From assembly GCA_934675735.1 (NCBI GenBank), contig CAKURR010000008.1:43922-107921 (forward strand): a stretch of 64,000 nucleotides of DNA, read 5' to 3'. This document shows positions 1 through 7,447 of this stretch, in pieces. The position numbers were made by a program, and so were the translations under genes. Position 1 is the stretch's first letter. Each line of letters opens with the position of its first letter. This DNA is from an uncultured Clostridia bacterium. GTDB lineage: Bacteria > Bacillota > Clostridia > Christensenellales > Aristaeellaceae. Below the pieces are notes generated by a model. It worked only from the letters and a program-made list of their open reading frames with translations. It was not told the DNA's origin and did not search any database.

Positions 1-1691
1 CCGTGCAGAAGATTTTCCGCAAGCTCTACGACCAGGGCGATATCTATAAGAGCGAATACGAGGGCTGGTACTGCACGCCCTGCGAGTCGTTCTGGACGGA
101 GCTTCAACTCAAAGACGGCTGCTGCCCCGACTGCGGCCGTCCGGTTGAAAAGACGCGCGAGGAGAGCTATTTCTTCCGCCTGTCCAAGTATCAGGATTGG
201 CTGATTGATTATATCAAGACCCATCCGGAGTTCATCCAGCCGCCGACGCGCACGGCCGAGATGCTCAACAACTTCCTGATTCCGGGCCTTCAGGATTTGT
301 GCGTCTCCCGCACGTCCCTCAAGTGGGGCATTCCGGTCGATTTTGACCCGAAGCACACCGTCTACGTGTGGGTCGATGCGCTGACCAACTATATCAACGC
401 TCTGGGCTACGGCTCGGAGGATGATTCGCTGTTTAAGAAGTATTGGCCGGCGGATATCCACCTGGTCGGCAAGGAAATCGTGCGTTTCCACACGATTATC
501 TGGCCGATTATGCTGCACGCGCTCGGCTTGCCCCTGCCCAAGCAGGTGTTCGGCCACGGTTGGCTGGTCATGGGCGGCGGCAAGATGAGCAAGTCCAAGG
601 GCAACGTCGTCGATCCGGTGAAGCTCTGCGAGCGTTATTCCTCCGACGCGGTGCGCTATTTCCTCATGCGCGAAATGCCCTTCGGCGCGGACGGCGAGTT
701 CTCCAACGAGGCGCTGATTAAGCGCATCAACGCCGATTTGGCCAACGATTTGGGTAATCTCGTCAGCCGCAGCGTCGCGATGATTGAGAAGTATTTTGAC
801 GGCGTTGTGCCCGCTCCGGCGGAATACAACGAGCTGGACAAAAAGCTGATTGAGCAGGCGCAGAACCTATGGATGAGCGTGGAGAAGAGCATGAACGCGC
901 TGCAATTCAGCAATGCGCTTGCGGAAATCTGGAAGCTCATCGGCGAGTGCAACCGCTATATCGATTTGACCATGCCGTGGGTGCTCGCCAAGAACGAGGC
1001 GGACAGGCCGCGTCTGGGCACGGTGCTCTATGTGCTCAATGAGTGCGCGCGCATTGTCGCCGTGTTGATTGAGCCGACCATGCCGCGCACGCCGGAACGC
1101 ATTTTTGAGCAGATTGGCGTGACCGACGACGCACTTAAGACGTGGGATTCCATCAAGGTGTTTGGCGGCGCCGTGCCGGGCAGCAAGGTGCACAAGGGCG
1201 AAGCGCTCTTCCCGCGCATTGATGTCGCCAAGGAGCTGGAGCTGCTGGAGGCCGAAAAGCAGGCCGCGCTCGAGCATGCCAAGGAAATTGCCGCCAAGGA
1301 CGCGAAGCAGGAGGAGCTGCCCGCGCCGACCGACGAGGAAAAGACCGTCTTCACCCAGCGCGATTTGATTCAGTTTGAAGATTTTGAAAAGATTCAGCTG
1401 GTCGTCGCGAAGGTGCTTAAGTGCGAAAAGGTGCCGAAGGCCGACAAGCTGCTCATGTCCACACTCAAGGTGGGCGACACCGAGCGCGTCGTCGTGTCCG
1501 GCATCGCCAAGTTCTATACGCCGGAAGAGATGGTGGGCAAGAAGGTTGTGCTGCTGGCGAACCTCGCGCCGCGCAAGATTCGCGGCGTGGAGTCCCACGG
1601 CATGCTGCTGTGCGCCGCCAATGCGGATGACAGCAAGCTCAGCCTGCTGACCGTCGATTCCGATATGGAGGACGGCTGCGAAATCGGCTGA
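1..1691 (+). CDS. metG: Methionyl-tRNA synthetase, 5'-truncated by window edge
   Basis: Class I aminoacyl-tRNA synthetase that charges tRNA-Met. The reading frame enters from the left edge, so the N-terminal Rossmann half with the HIGH motif (about 80-90 residues) lies outside; the GTG at position 3 is probably internal. Visible in the 562-residue fragment are the zinc knuckle (WYCTPCE and CCPDCG, residues 23-45), the catalytic signature KMSKSKG near residue 195, the helical anticodon-binding domain, a charged linker, and a C-terminal Trbp111/EMAP-like tRNA-binding domain (about 455-562). The appended C-terminal domain is typical of the long dimeric MetG of Firmicutes. A terminator-like hairpin follows, then tatD. 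Confidence 0.97.
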   Translation, partial: VQKIFRKLYDQGDIYKSEYEGWYCTPCESFWTELQLKDGCCPDCGRPVEKTREESYFFRLSKYQDWLIDYIKTHPEFIQPPTRTAEMLNNFLIPGLQDLCVSRTSLKWGIPVDFDPKHTVYVWVDALTNYINALGYGSEDDSLFKKYWPADIHLVGKEIVRFHTIIWPIMLHALGLPLPKQVFGHGWLVMGGGKMSKSKGNVVDPVKLCERYSSDAVRYFLMREMPFGADGEFSNEALIKRINADLANDLGNLVSRSVAMIEKYFDGVVPAPAEYNELDKKLIEQAQNLWMSVEKSMNALQFSNALAEIWKLIGECNRYIDLTMPWVLAKNEADRPRLGTVLYVLNECARIVAVLIEPTMPRTPERIFEQIGVTDDALKTWDSIKVFGGAVPGSKVHKGEALFPRIDVAKELELLEAEKQAALEHAKEIAAKDAKQEELPAPTDEEKTVFTQRDLIQFEDFEKIQLVVAKVLKCEKVPKADKLLMSTLKVGDTERVVVSGIAKFYTPEEMVGKKVVLLANLAPRKIRGVESHGMLLCAANADDSKLSLLTVDSDMEDGCEIG

Positions 1692-1702
1692 TTATCACAA
1701 GA

Positions 1703-1736
1703 AAAACGCGTCGGCTCGGTGAGTCGGCGCGTCTTT
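1703..1736 (+). terminator. Probable terminator after metG
   Basis: An imperfect hairpin of ACGCG-CG-CTC against GAG-CG-CGCGT, with mismatches between the blocks and a GGT loop, followed by TCTTTT. It sits 12 bases after the metG stop. The mismatches make it weaker than the other terminators here, and tatD may be partly cotranscribed. Confidence 0.5.
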
Positions 1737-1754
1737 TGAAACGGAGAAAAAACG

Positions 1755-2543
1755 ATGGCAGAAAACGAATTGACGGGCTTGTTTGACACCCATGCCCATC
1801 CGACGGACGAGCGCTTTGACGAAGACAGGGCGGAAGTCCTTGCGCGCATGCGGCAGGTGGGCATGCTCTGCATGTGCGTCGGCGCGGATATGGCGTCGAG
1901 CGCGCAGAGCGTGGCGCTGGCTAACGAAAACGACAACATCTATGCGGCGGTCGGCGTGCATCCGCATGACGCGAAAAACTTCACCGAAGCGGATATCCCG
2001 CAGCTGATCCGTTGGCTCACGCAGGAAAAAAAGGTCAAGGCGCTGGGGGAAATCGGGCTGGATTATTTTTACGACCTCTCGCCGAGAGACGTGCAGAAAG
2101 CTGTGTTCGAGCGCCAGCTCGATTTGGCTTACGAGCTGCATGCGCCGGTAATTCTGCATATCCGCGACGCGCACGGCGATACCATCGAGATTCTGCGCGC
2201 GCATAAAGAGCGGCTGCCGCACTGTGTCATTCATTGCTGTTCGGCCAGCTGGGAGAGCGCGAAAATCTATCTGTCGCTCGGATGCATGATTTCCTTCGCG
2301 GGGCCGGTGACATTCAAAAAGTCGGTGAATTTGCAAGAAGTGGCGAAAAACGTGCCGATCGATCGCCTGATGATTGAGACGGACAGCCCGTATCTCGCGC
2401 CCGAACCCGTTCGCGGCCGCCGCAACGAGCCGCTGAACGTGGGGCATATCTGCCGCCTGATTGCCAAATTGAGAGATATGGACGCGCAGCAGCTCTGCGA
2501 TATCACGCGGAAAAACGGCAAGCGCTTTTACGGAATCGAATAA
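1755..2543 (+). CDS. tatD: TatD family metal-dependent DNase
   Basis: A TIM-barrel amidohydrolase-fold nuclease of the TatD/YcfH family, 262 residues, the usual full length. Metal-ligand motifs are in order: FDTHAHPTD at the N terminus, GEIGLDYFYD, HIRDAHGDT, VIHCCSAS, and the C-terminal IETDSPYLAP aspartate. Family members are 3'-5' DNases linked to DNA repair or fragment turnover. In Firmicutes tatD commonly follows metG, as here, which supports the call. The start ATG has a GGAG-type ribosome binding site (CGGAGAAAAAACG). It ends just before a strong terminator that is the landing site of the group II intron. Confidence 0.95.
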   Translation: MAENELTGLFDTHAHPTDERFDEDRAEVLARMRQVGMLCMCVGADMASSAQSVALANENDNIYAAVGVHPHDAKNFTEADIPQLIRWLTQEKKVKALGEIGLDYFYDLSPRDVQKAVFERQLDLAYELHAPVILHIRDAHGDTIEILRAHKERLPHCVIHCCSASWESAKIYLSLGCMISFAGPVTFKKSVNLQEVAKNVPIDRLMIETDSPYLAPEPVRGRRNEPLNVGHICRLIAKLRDMDAQQLCDITRKNGKRFYGIE

Positions 2544-2570
2544 AGCGAAAAGACGCGAATATGATAAAAG

Positions 2571-2605
2571 ACCCGCAGCGGACGCGAAGGCCCGCTGCGG
2601 GTTTT
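2571..2605 (+). terminator. Rho-independent terminator of tatD; intron target
   Basis: An 11-bp perfect GC-rich stem (ACCCGCAGCGG / CCGCTGCGGGT) followed by TTTT. The group II intron starts 7 bases after the T-tract. Insertion directly behind a terminator hairpin is the known target preference of class C group II introns. Confidence 0.9.
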
Positions 2606-2611
2606 ATGTAT

Positions 2612-4525
2612 GTGCGCCCGGCGGCGCACGTTTCTAGAGGGTGAAAGACCCGAATCCGCCCGGTAGCGGGAAGGAGATAGCCGAAGGCAAGGGTGTCCGT
2701 CGTGAGGCGGAATCTGAAGGAAGCCGGATGTGGGAACAGACTAACCACGGGCAAACCTCTGGCCTGACGAACAGAAACCGCATAGAAGGCTATATGCGAG
2801 GGTAAGGCTGCATATCAAGTCGAAGCCCAATAGCTACACGGAATCGCATGTGGTAAATGCGGCAGGTAGATGGAGGGAAAGAAACGTGTGGTACCCGGGG
2901 AGGTCTGCGCGGAACGCACCGAAAGGCGTAACCGCAGCTGCAAGGCTGCGCTGAACGCGCAGAAGTCAGCTGAAGCCATAGTACCTTGGGGGGAAAAAAA
3001 ACTCAAGGGAAGGGCGGAACCAATACAAGCCGGAGTAACCGAGGGAAGGAGGACGGCATGAAGAACGCAGAAAACGTCCGAAGCTGCCTGCAAAGAGATA
3101 GAACGGAATGCGAAGGGTATGCAGGAGCGCAGAGTGCCGTTCAGCCGGGGACCGAAGAAACGGCAGGCAGAAGCCAGAAACTGCTTGAAGCAATCCTGTA
3201 TAGAGATAACCTGAACAGGGCTTACAAGCGGGTAAAGGCAAACAAGGGAGCGCCGGGAGTGGACGGAATGACCGTAGAAGAAGCGCTCCCATGGCTCAAG
3301 GAACACGGCAAAGAAATGACCGAAGCAATCCGAAGCGGAAAGTACAAGCCAACGCCGGTGAGACGGAAGGAGATTCCGAAGCCGGATGGAGGAGTACGCA
3401 AGCTGGGGATTCCCACGGTCAAAGACCGGATTGTGCAACAGGCAATCGCTCAGCAGCTCATGCCACTGTATGAACCGAAGTTTTCGGAAGGGAGCTATGG
3501 CTACCGGCCAGGAAGAAGTGCGCAGGATGCCATCTTCAAGATTCGGGGATATGCGGATGAAGGGTATGAATGGGCAGTACAGCTCGATTTGAGCAAGTAC
3601 TTCGATACGCTGAACCATGAAAAGCTGCTGAACCTTCTGCGGGAAACCATAAAAGATGAACGGGTCATTCAGCTGATCAAGAAATTCCTGAAAAGCGGAG
3701 TGATGGAAAACGGCGTAAAGATTGCCACGACGGAAGGAAGCCCGCAGGGCGGCCCGCTGTCACCTTTATTGGCAAACGTGTACCTGAATGAGTTTGACTG
3801 GGAATACGAAAGACGCGGCGTGCCGGTGATTCGGTATGCGGACGACATTGTATTGCTGTGCAAAAGTCAGAGAGCGGCGGAAAGGCTGCTGGAAAGCAGC
3901 ATCCGCTATCTGGAAGGGAAGCTGAAACTGAGGGTGAACCGGGACAAAAGCCATATCGCCAAGGTGAATGCGACGAAGAACTTCAAGTTTCTGGGTTTCG
4001 CATACGGCAAGGGAAAGGATGGGCTGTTCATTCGTGCCCATCCCAAAGCCCTGCTGAAAGTGAAGAACAGGCTGCGCGCAATCACGAAGCGAAACCGTGG
4101 AGTCAATGTCCGAAAGGTCATGCAGGAAACAAAGGTCTACATGACAGGATGGCTGAACTACTACGGGATAGCGTCCCTAAAGACGAAAATGCGGGAATGG
4201 GACGAATGGCTGCGGCACCGAATCCGTGCATACATCTGGAAGCAATGGAAGAAACCGAAGACCAAATTGAGAAACCTTGTGAAGCTAGGCGTGCCGGAAT
4301 ACTACGCACATATGGCTGCCAACAGCCGCAGAGGATATTGGTTTACGGCGAACACGGGAGCCGTGACAAGAGGCATAACAAATGAAAGACTCATACGCGC
4401 GGGATTCTTTGAACTCTCCCCGGCGTATGAGTCGATTCAGACTGCTTGTATTGGACGCGCCGTGTACCGAGCGGTACGCACGGTGCGGTGAGAGGACGGG
4501 GGTTAATCACCCCCTCCTACTCGAT
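2612..4525 (+). mobile_element. Complete group II intron, class C type
   Basis: Self-splicing retroelement of about 1.9 kb. The 5' end matches the GUGCG intron consensus (GTGCGCCC at 2612). About 450 bases of structured RNA precede the maturase gene. Domain V is visible at 4456-4487: a 9-bp outer stem, a two-base CG bulge on the 3' side and a 4-bp inner stem with tetraloop. Domain VI follows at about 4490-4522 with GGGGG/CCCCC and AGGA/TCCT pairings and a bulged A at 4519. Seven bases counted from that A bring the 3' end to AT at 4525, matching the AY ending. The location right after a terminator and the maturase type both indicate class C. Exact ends are inferred from consensus, not measured. 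Confidence 0.88.
3058..4491 (+). CDS. ltrA: Group II intron reverse transcriptase/maturase
   Basis: Intron-encoded protein that helps the intron fold and splice and copies it into new DNA sites. The chosen ATG gives 477 residues and follows a strong site (GGAAGGAGG, 6 bases upstream); the frame is open further upstream but without a ribosome binding site. The reverse transcriptase fingers/palm run over about residues 35-310, with KGAPGVDG, IPKPDGG, GIPTVKDRI, the EGSPQGGPLSPLL block and the catalytic YADD. Domain X (thumb/maturase) follows to about residue 440. No HNH endonuclease is present, as expected for class C proteins such as GsI-IIC RT, which it resembles in layout. The last 15 or so codons read through the intron's domain V. 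No frameshift is seen, so it may be active. Confidence 0.95.
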   Translation: MKNAENVRSCLQRDRTECEGYAGAQSAVQPGTEETAGRSQKLLEAILYRDNLNRAYKRVKANKGAPGVDGMTVEEALPWLKEHGKEMTEAIRSGKYKPTPVRRKEIPKPDGGVRKLGIPTVKDRIVQQAIAQQLMPLYEPKFSEGSYGYRPGRSAQDAIFKIRGYADEGYEWAVQLDLSKYFDTLNHEKLLNLLRETIKDERVIQLIKKFLKSGVMENGVKIATTEGSPQGGPLSPLLANVYLNEFDWEYERRGVPVIRYADDIVLLCKSQRAAERLLESSIRYLEGKLKLRVNRDKSHIAKVNATKNFKFLGFAYGKGKDGLFIRAHPKALLKVKNRLRAITKRNRGVNVRKVMQETKVYMTGWLNYYGIASLKTKMREWDEWLRHRIRAYIWKQWKKPKTKLRNLVKLGVPEYYAHMAANSRRGYWFTANTGAVTRGITNERLIRAGFFELSPAYESIQTACIGRAVYRAVRTVR

Positions 4526-4533
4526 TGGAAAAA

Positions 4534-5094
4534 TTACGCAATCAGATGCTCGATGACGATTTTCAGCCCCATCGCAATCAGCACAACGCCGCCGAAAAAC
4601 TCCGCGCGGGCCTTGTATTTGTCGCCGAAAATGCTGCCGACCTTCACGCCGACCACGCTGCAAACGAACGTCGTCAGGCCGATAAACAGCACGGCGGGCA
4701 CAATGTTAACCTGAAGAAACGCAAACGAAACGCCGACGGCCAGCGCGTCGATGCTGGTCGCAATGGCCAGCGGCAGCATGGAGCGCCAAGAGAAATCCGC
4801 CGTGACTTCTTCTTCCTCTTCCTTGCTGCGCGACTCGCGAATCATGTTGAAGCCGATGAGCGCAAGCAGCACAAAAGCGATGTAGGGTGCGACGGACGTA
4901 ACCAGCGTCTCAAACTGCGCGCCGAGCAGATAGCCCACGCTCGGCATGATGGCCTGAAACGCGCCGAAATAGAGACCGCAGATCAGCATGTGCCTGACCT
5001 TGCATTTGCCGACGGAAAGCCCTTTGCAAATGGACACGGCGAAAGCATCCATCGACAGGCCGACGGCGATGACGAACAATTCCCAAAGACTCAT
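4534..5094 (-). CDS. mntP: Manganese efflux pump MntP
   Basis: Small integral membrane exporter that removes excess Mn(II). The 186-residue protein starting MSLWELFVIAVGLSMDAFA is full length, with six predicted membrane segments and the duplicated DUF204 motif, each half carrying a conserved aspartate (SMDAFAVS and SIDALAVG). A longer open frame extends upstream, but that stretch encodes the riboswitch; the ATG at 5094 has GGGGAGG at good distance. A charged EEEEE loop sits between the halves. Expression is probably turned on by Mn through the leader riboswitch. The intron's 3' end lies only 8 bases past the stop codon. Confidence 0.95.
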   Translation of the reverse strand: MSLWELFVIAVGLSMDAFAVSICKGLSVGKCKVRHMLICGLYFGAFQAIMPSVGYLLGAQFETLVTSVAPYIAFVLLALIGFNMIRESRSKEEEEEVTADFSWRSMLPLAIATSIDALAVGVSFAFLQVNIVPAVLFIGLTTFVCSVVGVKVGSIFGDKYKARAEFFGGVVLIAMGLKIVIEHLIA

Positions 5095-5133
5095 GACGTT
5101 TTTTTCCTCCCCGATTGACGCGCGGCAGGGAAC

Positions 5134-5180
5134 AAAAAAAGACCAACCTGCCGCAAGGTAGAAAGATGCGCAGATTAGTC
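5134..5180 (-). terminator. Riboswitch expression-platform terminator for mntP
   Basis: On the minus strand GACTAATCTG pairs with CAGGTTGGTC (10 bp with G-U pairs), followed by seven T. The 5' arm shares GACTAAT with the 3' strand of riboswitch stem P1, so the two folds exclude each other: the Mn-bound aptamer would free the polymerase to continue. A second possible pairing, GCGGCAGG with CCTGCCGC (5122-5154), lies between this terminator and the ribosome binding site. Confidence 0.8.
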
Positions 5181-5267
5181 TCGTCATTTCATATAAAGCC
5201 AGAGGCGGACGACCCCAGTATGTTGGCCTTATCACGTTCGGACGCCGAACGCCGACTACTCCCTAAT
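5174..5267 (-). promoter_or_regulatory. yybP-ykoY manganese riboswitch
   Basis: Mn(II)-sensing aptamer in the mntP leader. On the minus strand it starts ATTAGGGAGTAGTCGGCG, carrying the conserved GGGAGUAG of the family, and closes with GACGAGACTAAT, where ATTAG/CTAAT forms P1. The motif GGCCAACATACTGGG lies between. Position immediately before mntP, the best-known target of this class, makes the identification secure. Stem P1 overlaps the terminator stem, indicating a transcriptional ON switch. Confidence 0.9.
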
Positions 5268-5275
5268 GTCCCATT

Positions 5276-5304
5276 ATTATAAGGGATATGCAAAAAAAAG
5301 TCAA
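5276..5304 (-). promoter_or_regulatory. mntP promoter
   Basis: TTGACT (5304-5299) and TATAAT (5281-5276) with a 17-bp spacer on the minus strand, placing transcription start about at the 5' edge of the riboswitch. Confidence 0.85.
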
Positions 5305-5312
5305 GCGATATC

Positions 5313-5348
5313 AAAAAAGAAAAGCATGCTTCCGAGACGAAAGCATGC
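5313..5348 (-). terminator. Terminator of the BMP nucleoside ABC operon
   Basis: On the minus strand GCATGCTTTCG, a TCT loop, then CGGAAGCATGC, followed by TTTTCTTTTTT. It lies 13 bases after the stop of the last permease gene. Confidence 0.85.
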
Positions 5349-5360
5349 CGAAGGGAAGCG

Positions 5361-6347
5361 TCAGCGTTCCTCGCGGAAATACGCAAGGCCGAGACTGGCG
5401 GGCGGCTGATTCTCGCGCTTTTTGCGCAGCGACGTGACGACCAGCACGACAATGGTCACCAGATAGGGCACCATCTGGATGAGGTCGGTCACATAGCCGG
5501 GCACGGAGATGTGCAGCAGCGTCGGCAGGAACTGATACAGCCAGTAAAGCAGGCCAAACAGATACGAGCCCCAGATGGCGTTGAGCGGCTTCCACGTCGT
5601 GAAGATGACCAGCGCGACGGCCAGCCAGCCCAGCGCTTCAATCTGCGTGGTGGTCGCCCAAATGCCCTGATTGTAATCGAGCACGTAATACAGGCCGCCC
5701 AGACCGGAAATGCCCGCGCCCAGGCAGGTGGCCAGATATTTGTACCGCGTGACGTTAATGCCGGCGGCGTCTGCCGTCGCGGGATTTTCGCCGATGGCGC
5801 GCAGATTCAGGCCGACGCGCGTGTGATTCAAAATCTGGTGCAGAATGACGGCCAGAATGATGGCGGCGTACACCATGAAACCGTAGTTGAACACAGTCTG
5901 ACCGATGATGCCCAGATTCGGGAGCACGGGCAGTTTGGTCTGAAAGGTCTTGTAGACCATGCTCTGCGTCGCCGTGCGGCCGTTGAGAATATACACGCCG
6001 AAGAAGTTGGCCACGCCCATGCCGAACGTGGTCAGCGCAAGGCCGGTCACGTTTTGATTGGCGCGCAGGCTGATGGTCAGGAAACTGTAAATCAGGCCGC
6101 CGAGCATCGACGCGACGAACGCGCAGAGGAGCGAAATCACCATGCAGAGCGCCATATTCGGGTTGGCCGCGCTGTTTTCATACATATAGGCGCTCGCGAA
6201 ACCCGCAAAGCCGCCCAGATACATGATGCCGGGCACGCCGAGGTTCAGGTTGCCGCTCTTTTCGGTGACAATCTCGCCCATCGCGCCGTACATGATGATG
6301 GTGCCGAAGGGGATGGCGCGCATAATCCATGCGATAAGCGTATCCAT
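5361..6347 (-). CDS. BMP-type nucleoside ABC transporter, permease 2
   Basis: Second membrane subunit of a purine/pyrimidine nucleoside importer, 328 residues, with about eight to ten hydrophobic segments and the family motif GEIVTEKSGNLNLGVPGIMYLGG-like region near the N terminus (residues 24-46). The family is Branched-chain-like permease, as in NupQ/YufQ and RnsD. The ATG at 6347 is chosen because GGAGG lies 7 bases upstream; a TTG two codons earlier is less likely. The start codon overlaps the stop of the preceding permease gene (TGATG), showing tight translational coupling. Together with the other permease it forms the channel across the cytoplasmic membrane. The exact nucleoside specificity cannot be read from sequence. 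Confidence 0.93.
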   Translation of the reverse strand: MDTLIAWIMRAIPFGTIIMYGAMGEIVTEKSGNLNLGVPGIMYLGGFAGFASAYMYENSAANPNMALCMVISLLCAFVASMLGGLIYSFLTISLRANQNVTGLALTTFGMGVANFFGVYILNGRTATQSMVYKTFQTKLPVLPNLGIIGQTVFNYGFMVYAAIILAVILHQILNHTRVGLNLRAIGENPATADAAGINVTRYKYLATCLGAGISGLGGLYYVLDYNQGIWATTTQIEALGWLAVALVIFTTWKPLNAIWGSYLFGLLYWLYQFLPTLLHISVPGYVTDLIQMVPYLVTIVVLVVTSLRKKRENQPPASLGLAYFREER

Positions 6348-7447
6348 CAGCAAACCTCCTTGCCCGCGTGGCCGCGGAAAATCGCCTTGTAGTTGATGAA
6401 AAACTCGCTGCCGAGGATGAAGAAGAGGATAATGCCCGCGATAATGTCGCTGGCGAAGTCATTGAGGTTGTAAGCGGAAGCGATTTCCGCCGCGCCCTTC
6501 TCAAGGAAAATCAGCAGAAAGGAAATCAGCGCCATGGTGAACGTGTTGAATTTGGCCAGCCACGCGACGATGATGGCGGTGAAGCCGTTGCCGCCTGCCG
6601 TGCCGGTGGAAATCGCCTGATCGCGGCCGCCGACAATCAAAAAGCCCGTTAGGCCGCAGAGCGCACCGGAGAGAATCATCGTGCGGATGATGACCTTGCC
6701 GACGTTAATGCCCGCGTAGCGCGCGGTGTTTTCGCTTTCGCCGACGACGGAAATTTCATAGCCCTGCTTGGAGTAGCGCAGATAGCAATACATCGCGACC
6801 GTCAGCACGACGACGACAATCAGGTTGATAGTGTAGCGCTGGCCCATAATCTGCGGGAACCAGCCGGCCTTGGTTTTCATGTTCAGCTTGCCCAGGCTGG
6901 AAGCTTGACCGCGCCAGATATTGACGCAGCAGGCGACAATCTGAATGGCGACGTAGTTCATCATCAGCGTGAAGAGCGTTTCGTTAGTGGAAAAGCGCGC
7001 CTTAAACCAGGCGGGGATGAAGCCCCACAGCGCGCCCGCCAGCACGCTGGTCACAAGCATCAGCGTGTAAAGGAGCGGGTTGGGAATCTTTCCGCCGTAA
7101 TAGACCATCACCGCGGCGGTGGCCAGCGCGCCCATCAGCACCTGACCTTCCGCGCCCGTGTTCCAGAAGCGCATTTTGAAAGCGGGCGCGAGCGCAATGC
7201 CGATGAGCAGCAGGGAGGCGAGGTCGCGCATTGCCCACGAAAAGCGCATCGCCGTGCTGAACGTACCCTGAATCATCGCTTTGTAGACATCGATGGGGTT
7301 GAGCCCCGTGACGAAGAAGATGAACATCGCATCCGCCACCAGCGCCAGCACCACGGCGGCCAGGCGGATGAGCACCTTCTTCTGCATGGGCATTTCGCCG
7401 CGCTTGACGACGCGGACAAACGGCTCATGGATGCTCTTGCTTTGCAT
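6347..7447 (-). CDS. BMP-type nucleoside ABC transporter, permease 1
   Basis: First membrane subunit of the nucleoside importer, 366 residues, resembling YufP/NupP and RnsC. It has a short cytoplasmic N terminus, then about ten hydrophobic segments; LAPAFKMRFWNTGAEGQV (about residues 92-109) is the family signature near the coupling region. The start ATG overlaps the stop of the ATPase gene (TGATG), and its own stop overlaps the start of permease 2, so all three are translated from one message. An internal methionine at residue 20 (MQKKV) with less upstream support is a possible alternative start. Confidence 0.93.
   Translation of the reverse strand: MQSKSIHEPFVRVVKRGEMPMQKKVLIRLAAVVLALVADAMFIFFVTGLNPIDVYKAMIQGTFSTAMRFSWAMRDLASLLLIGIALAPAFKMRFWNTGAEGQVLMGALATAAVMVYYGGKIPNPLLYTLMLVTSVLAGALWGFIPAWFKARFSTNETLFTLMMNYVAIQIVACCVNIWRGQASSLGKLNMKTKAGWFPQIMGQRYTINLIVVVVLTVAMYCYLRYSKQGYEISVVGESENTARYAGINVGKVIIRTMILSGALCGLTGFLIVGGRDQAISTGTAGGNGFTAIIVAWLAKFNTFTMALISFLLIFLEKGAAEIASAYNLNDFASDIIAGIILFFILGSEFFINYKAIFRGHAGKEVC

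Noticed and set aside
2986..3057. A longer N terminus of the intron maturase
   Set aside because: The ATG at 2986 has no ribosome binding site and lies in intron RNA; the ATG at 3058 has a strong one.
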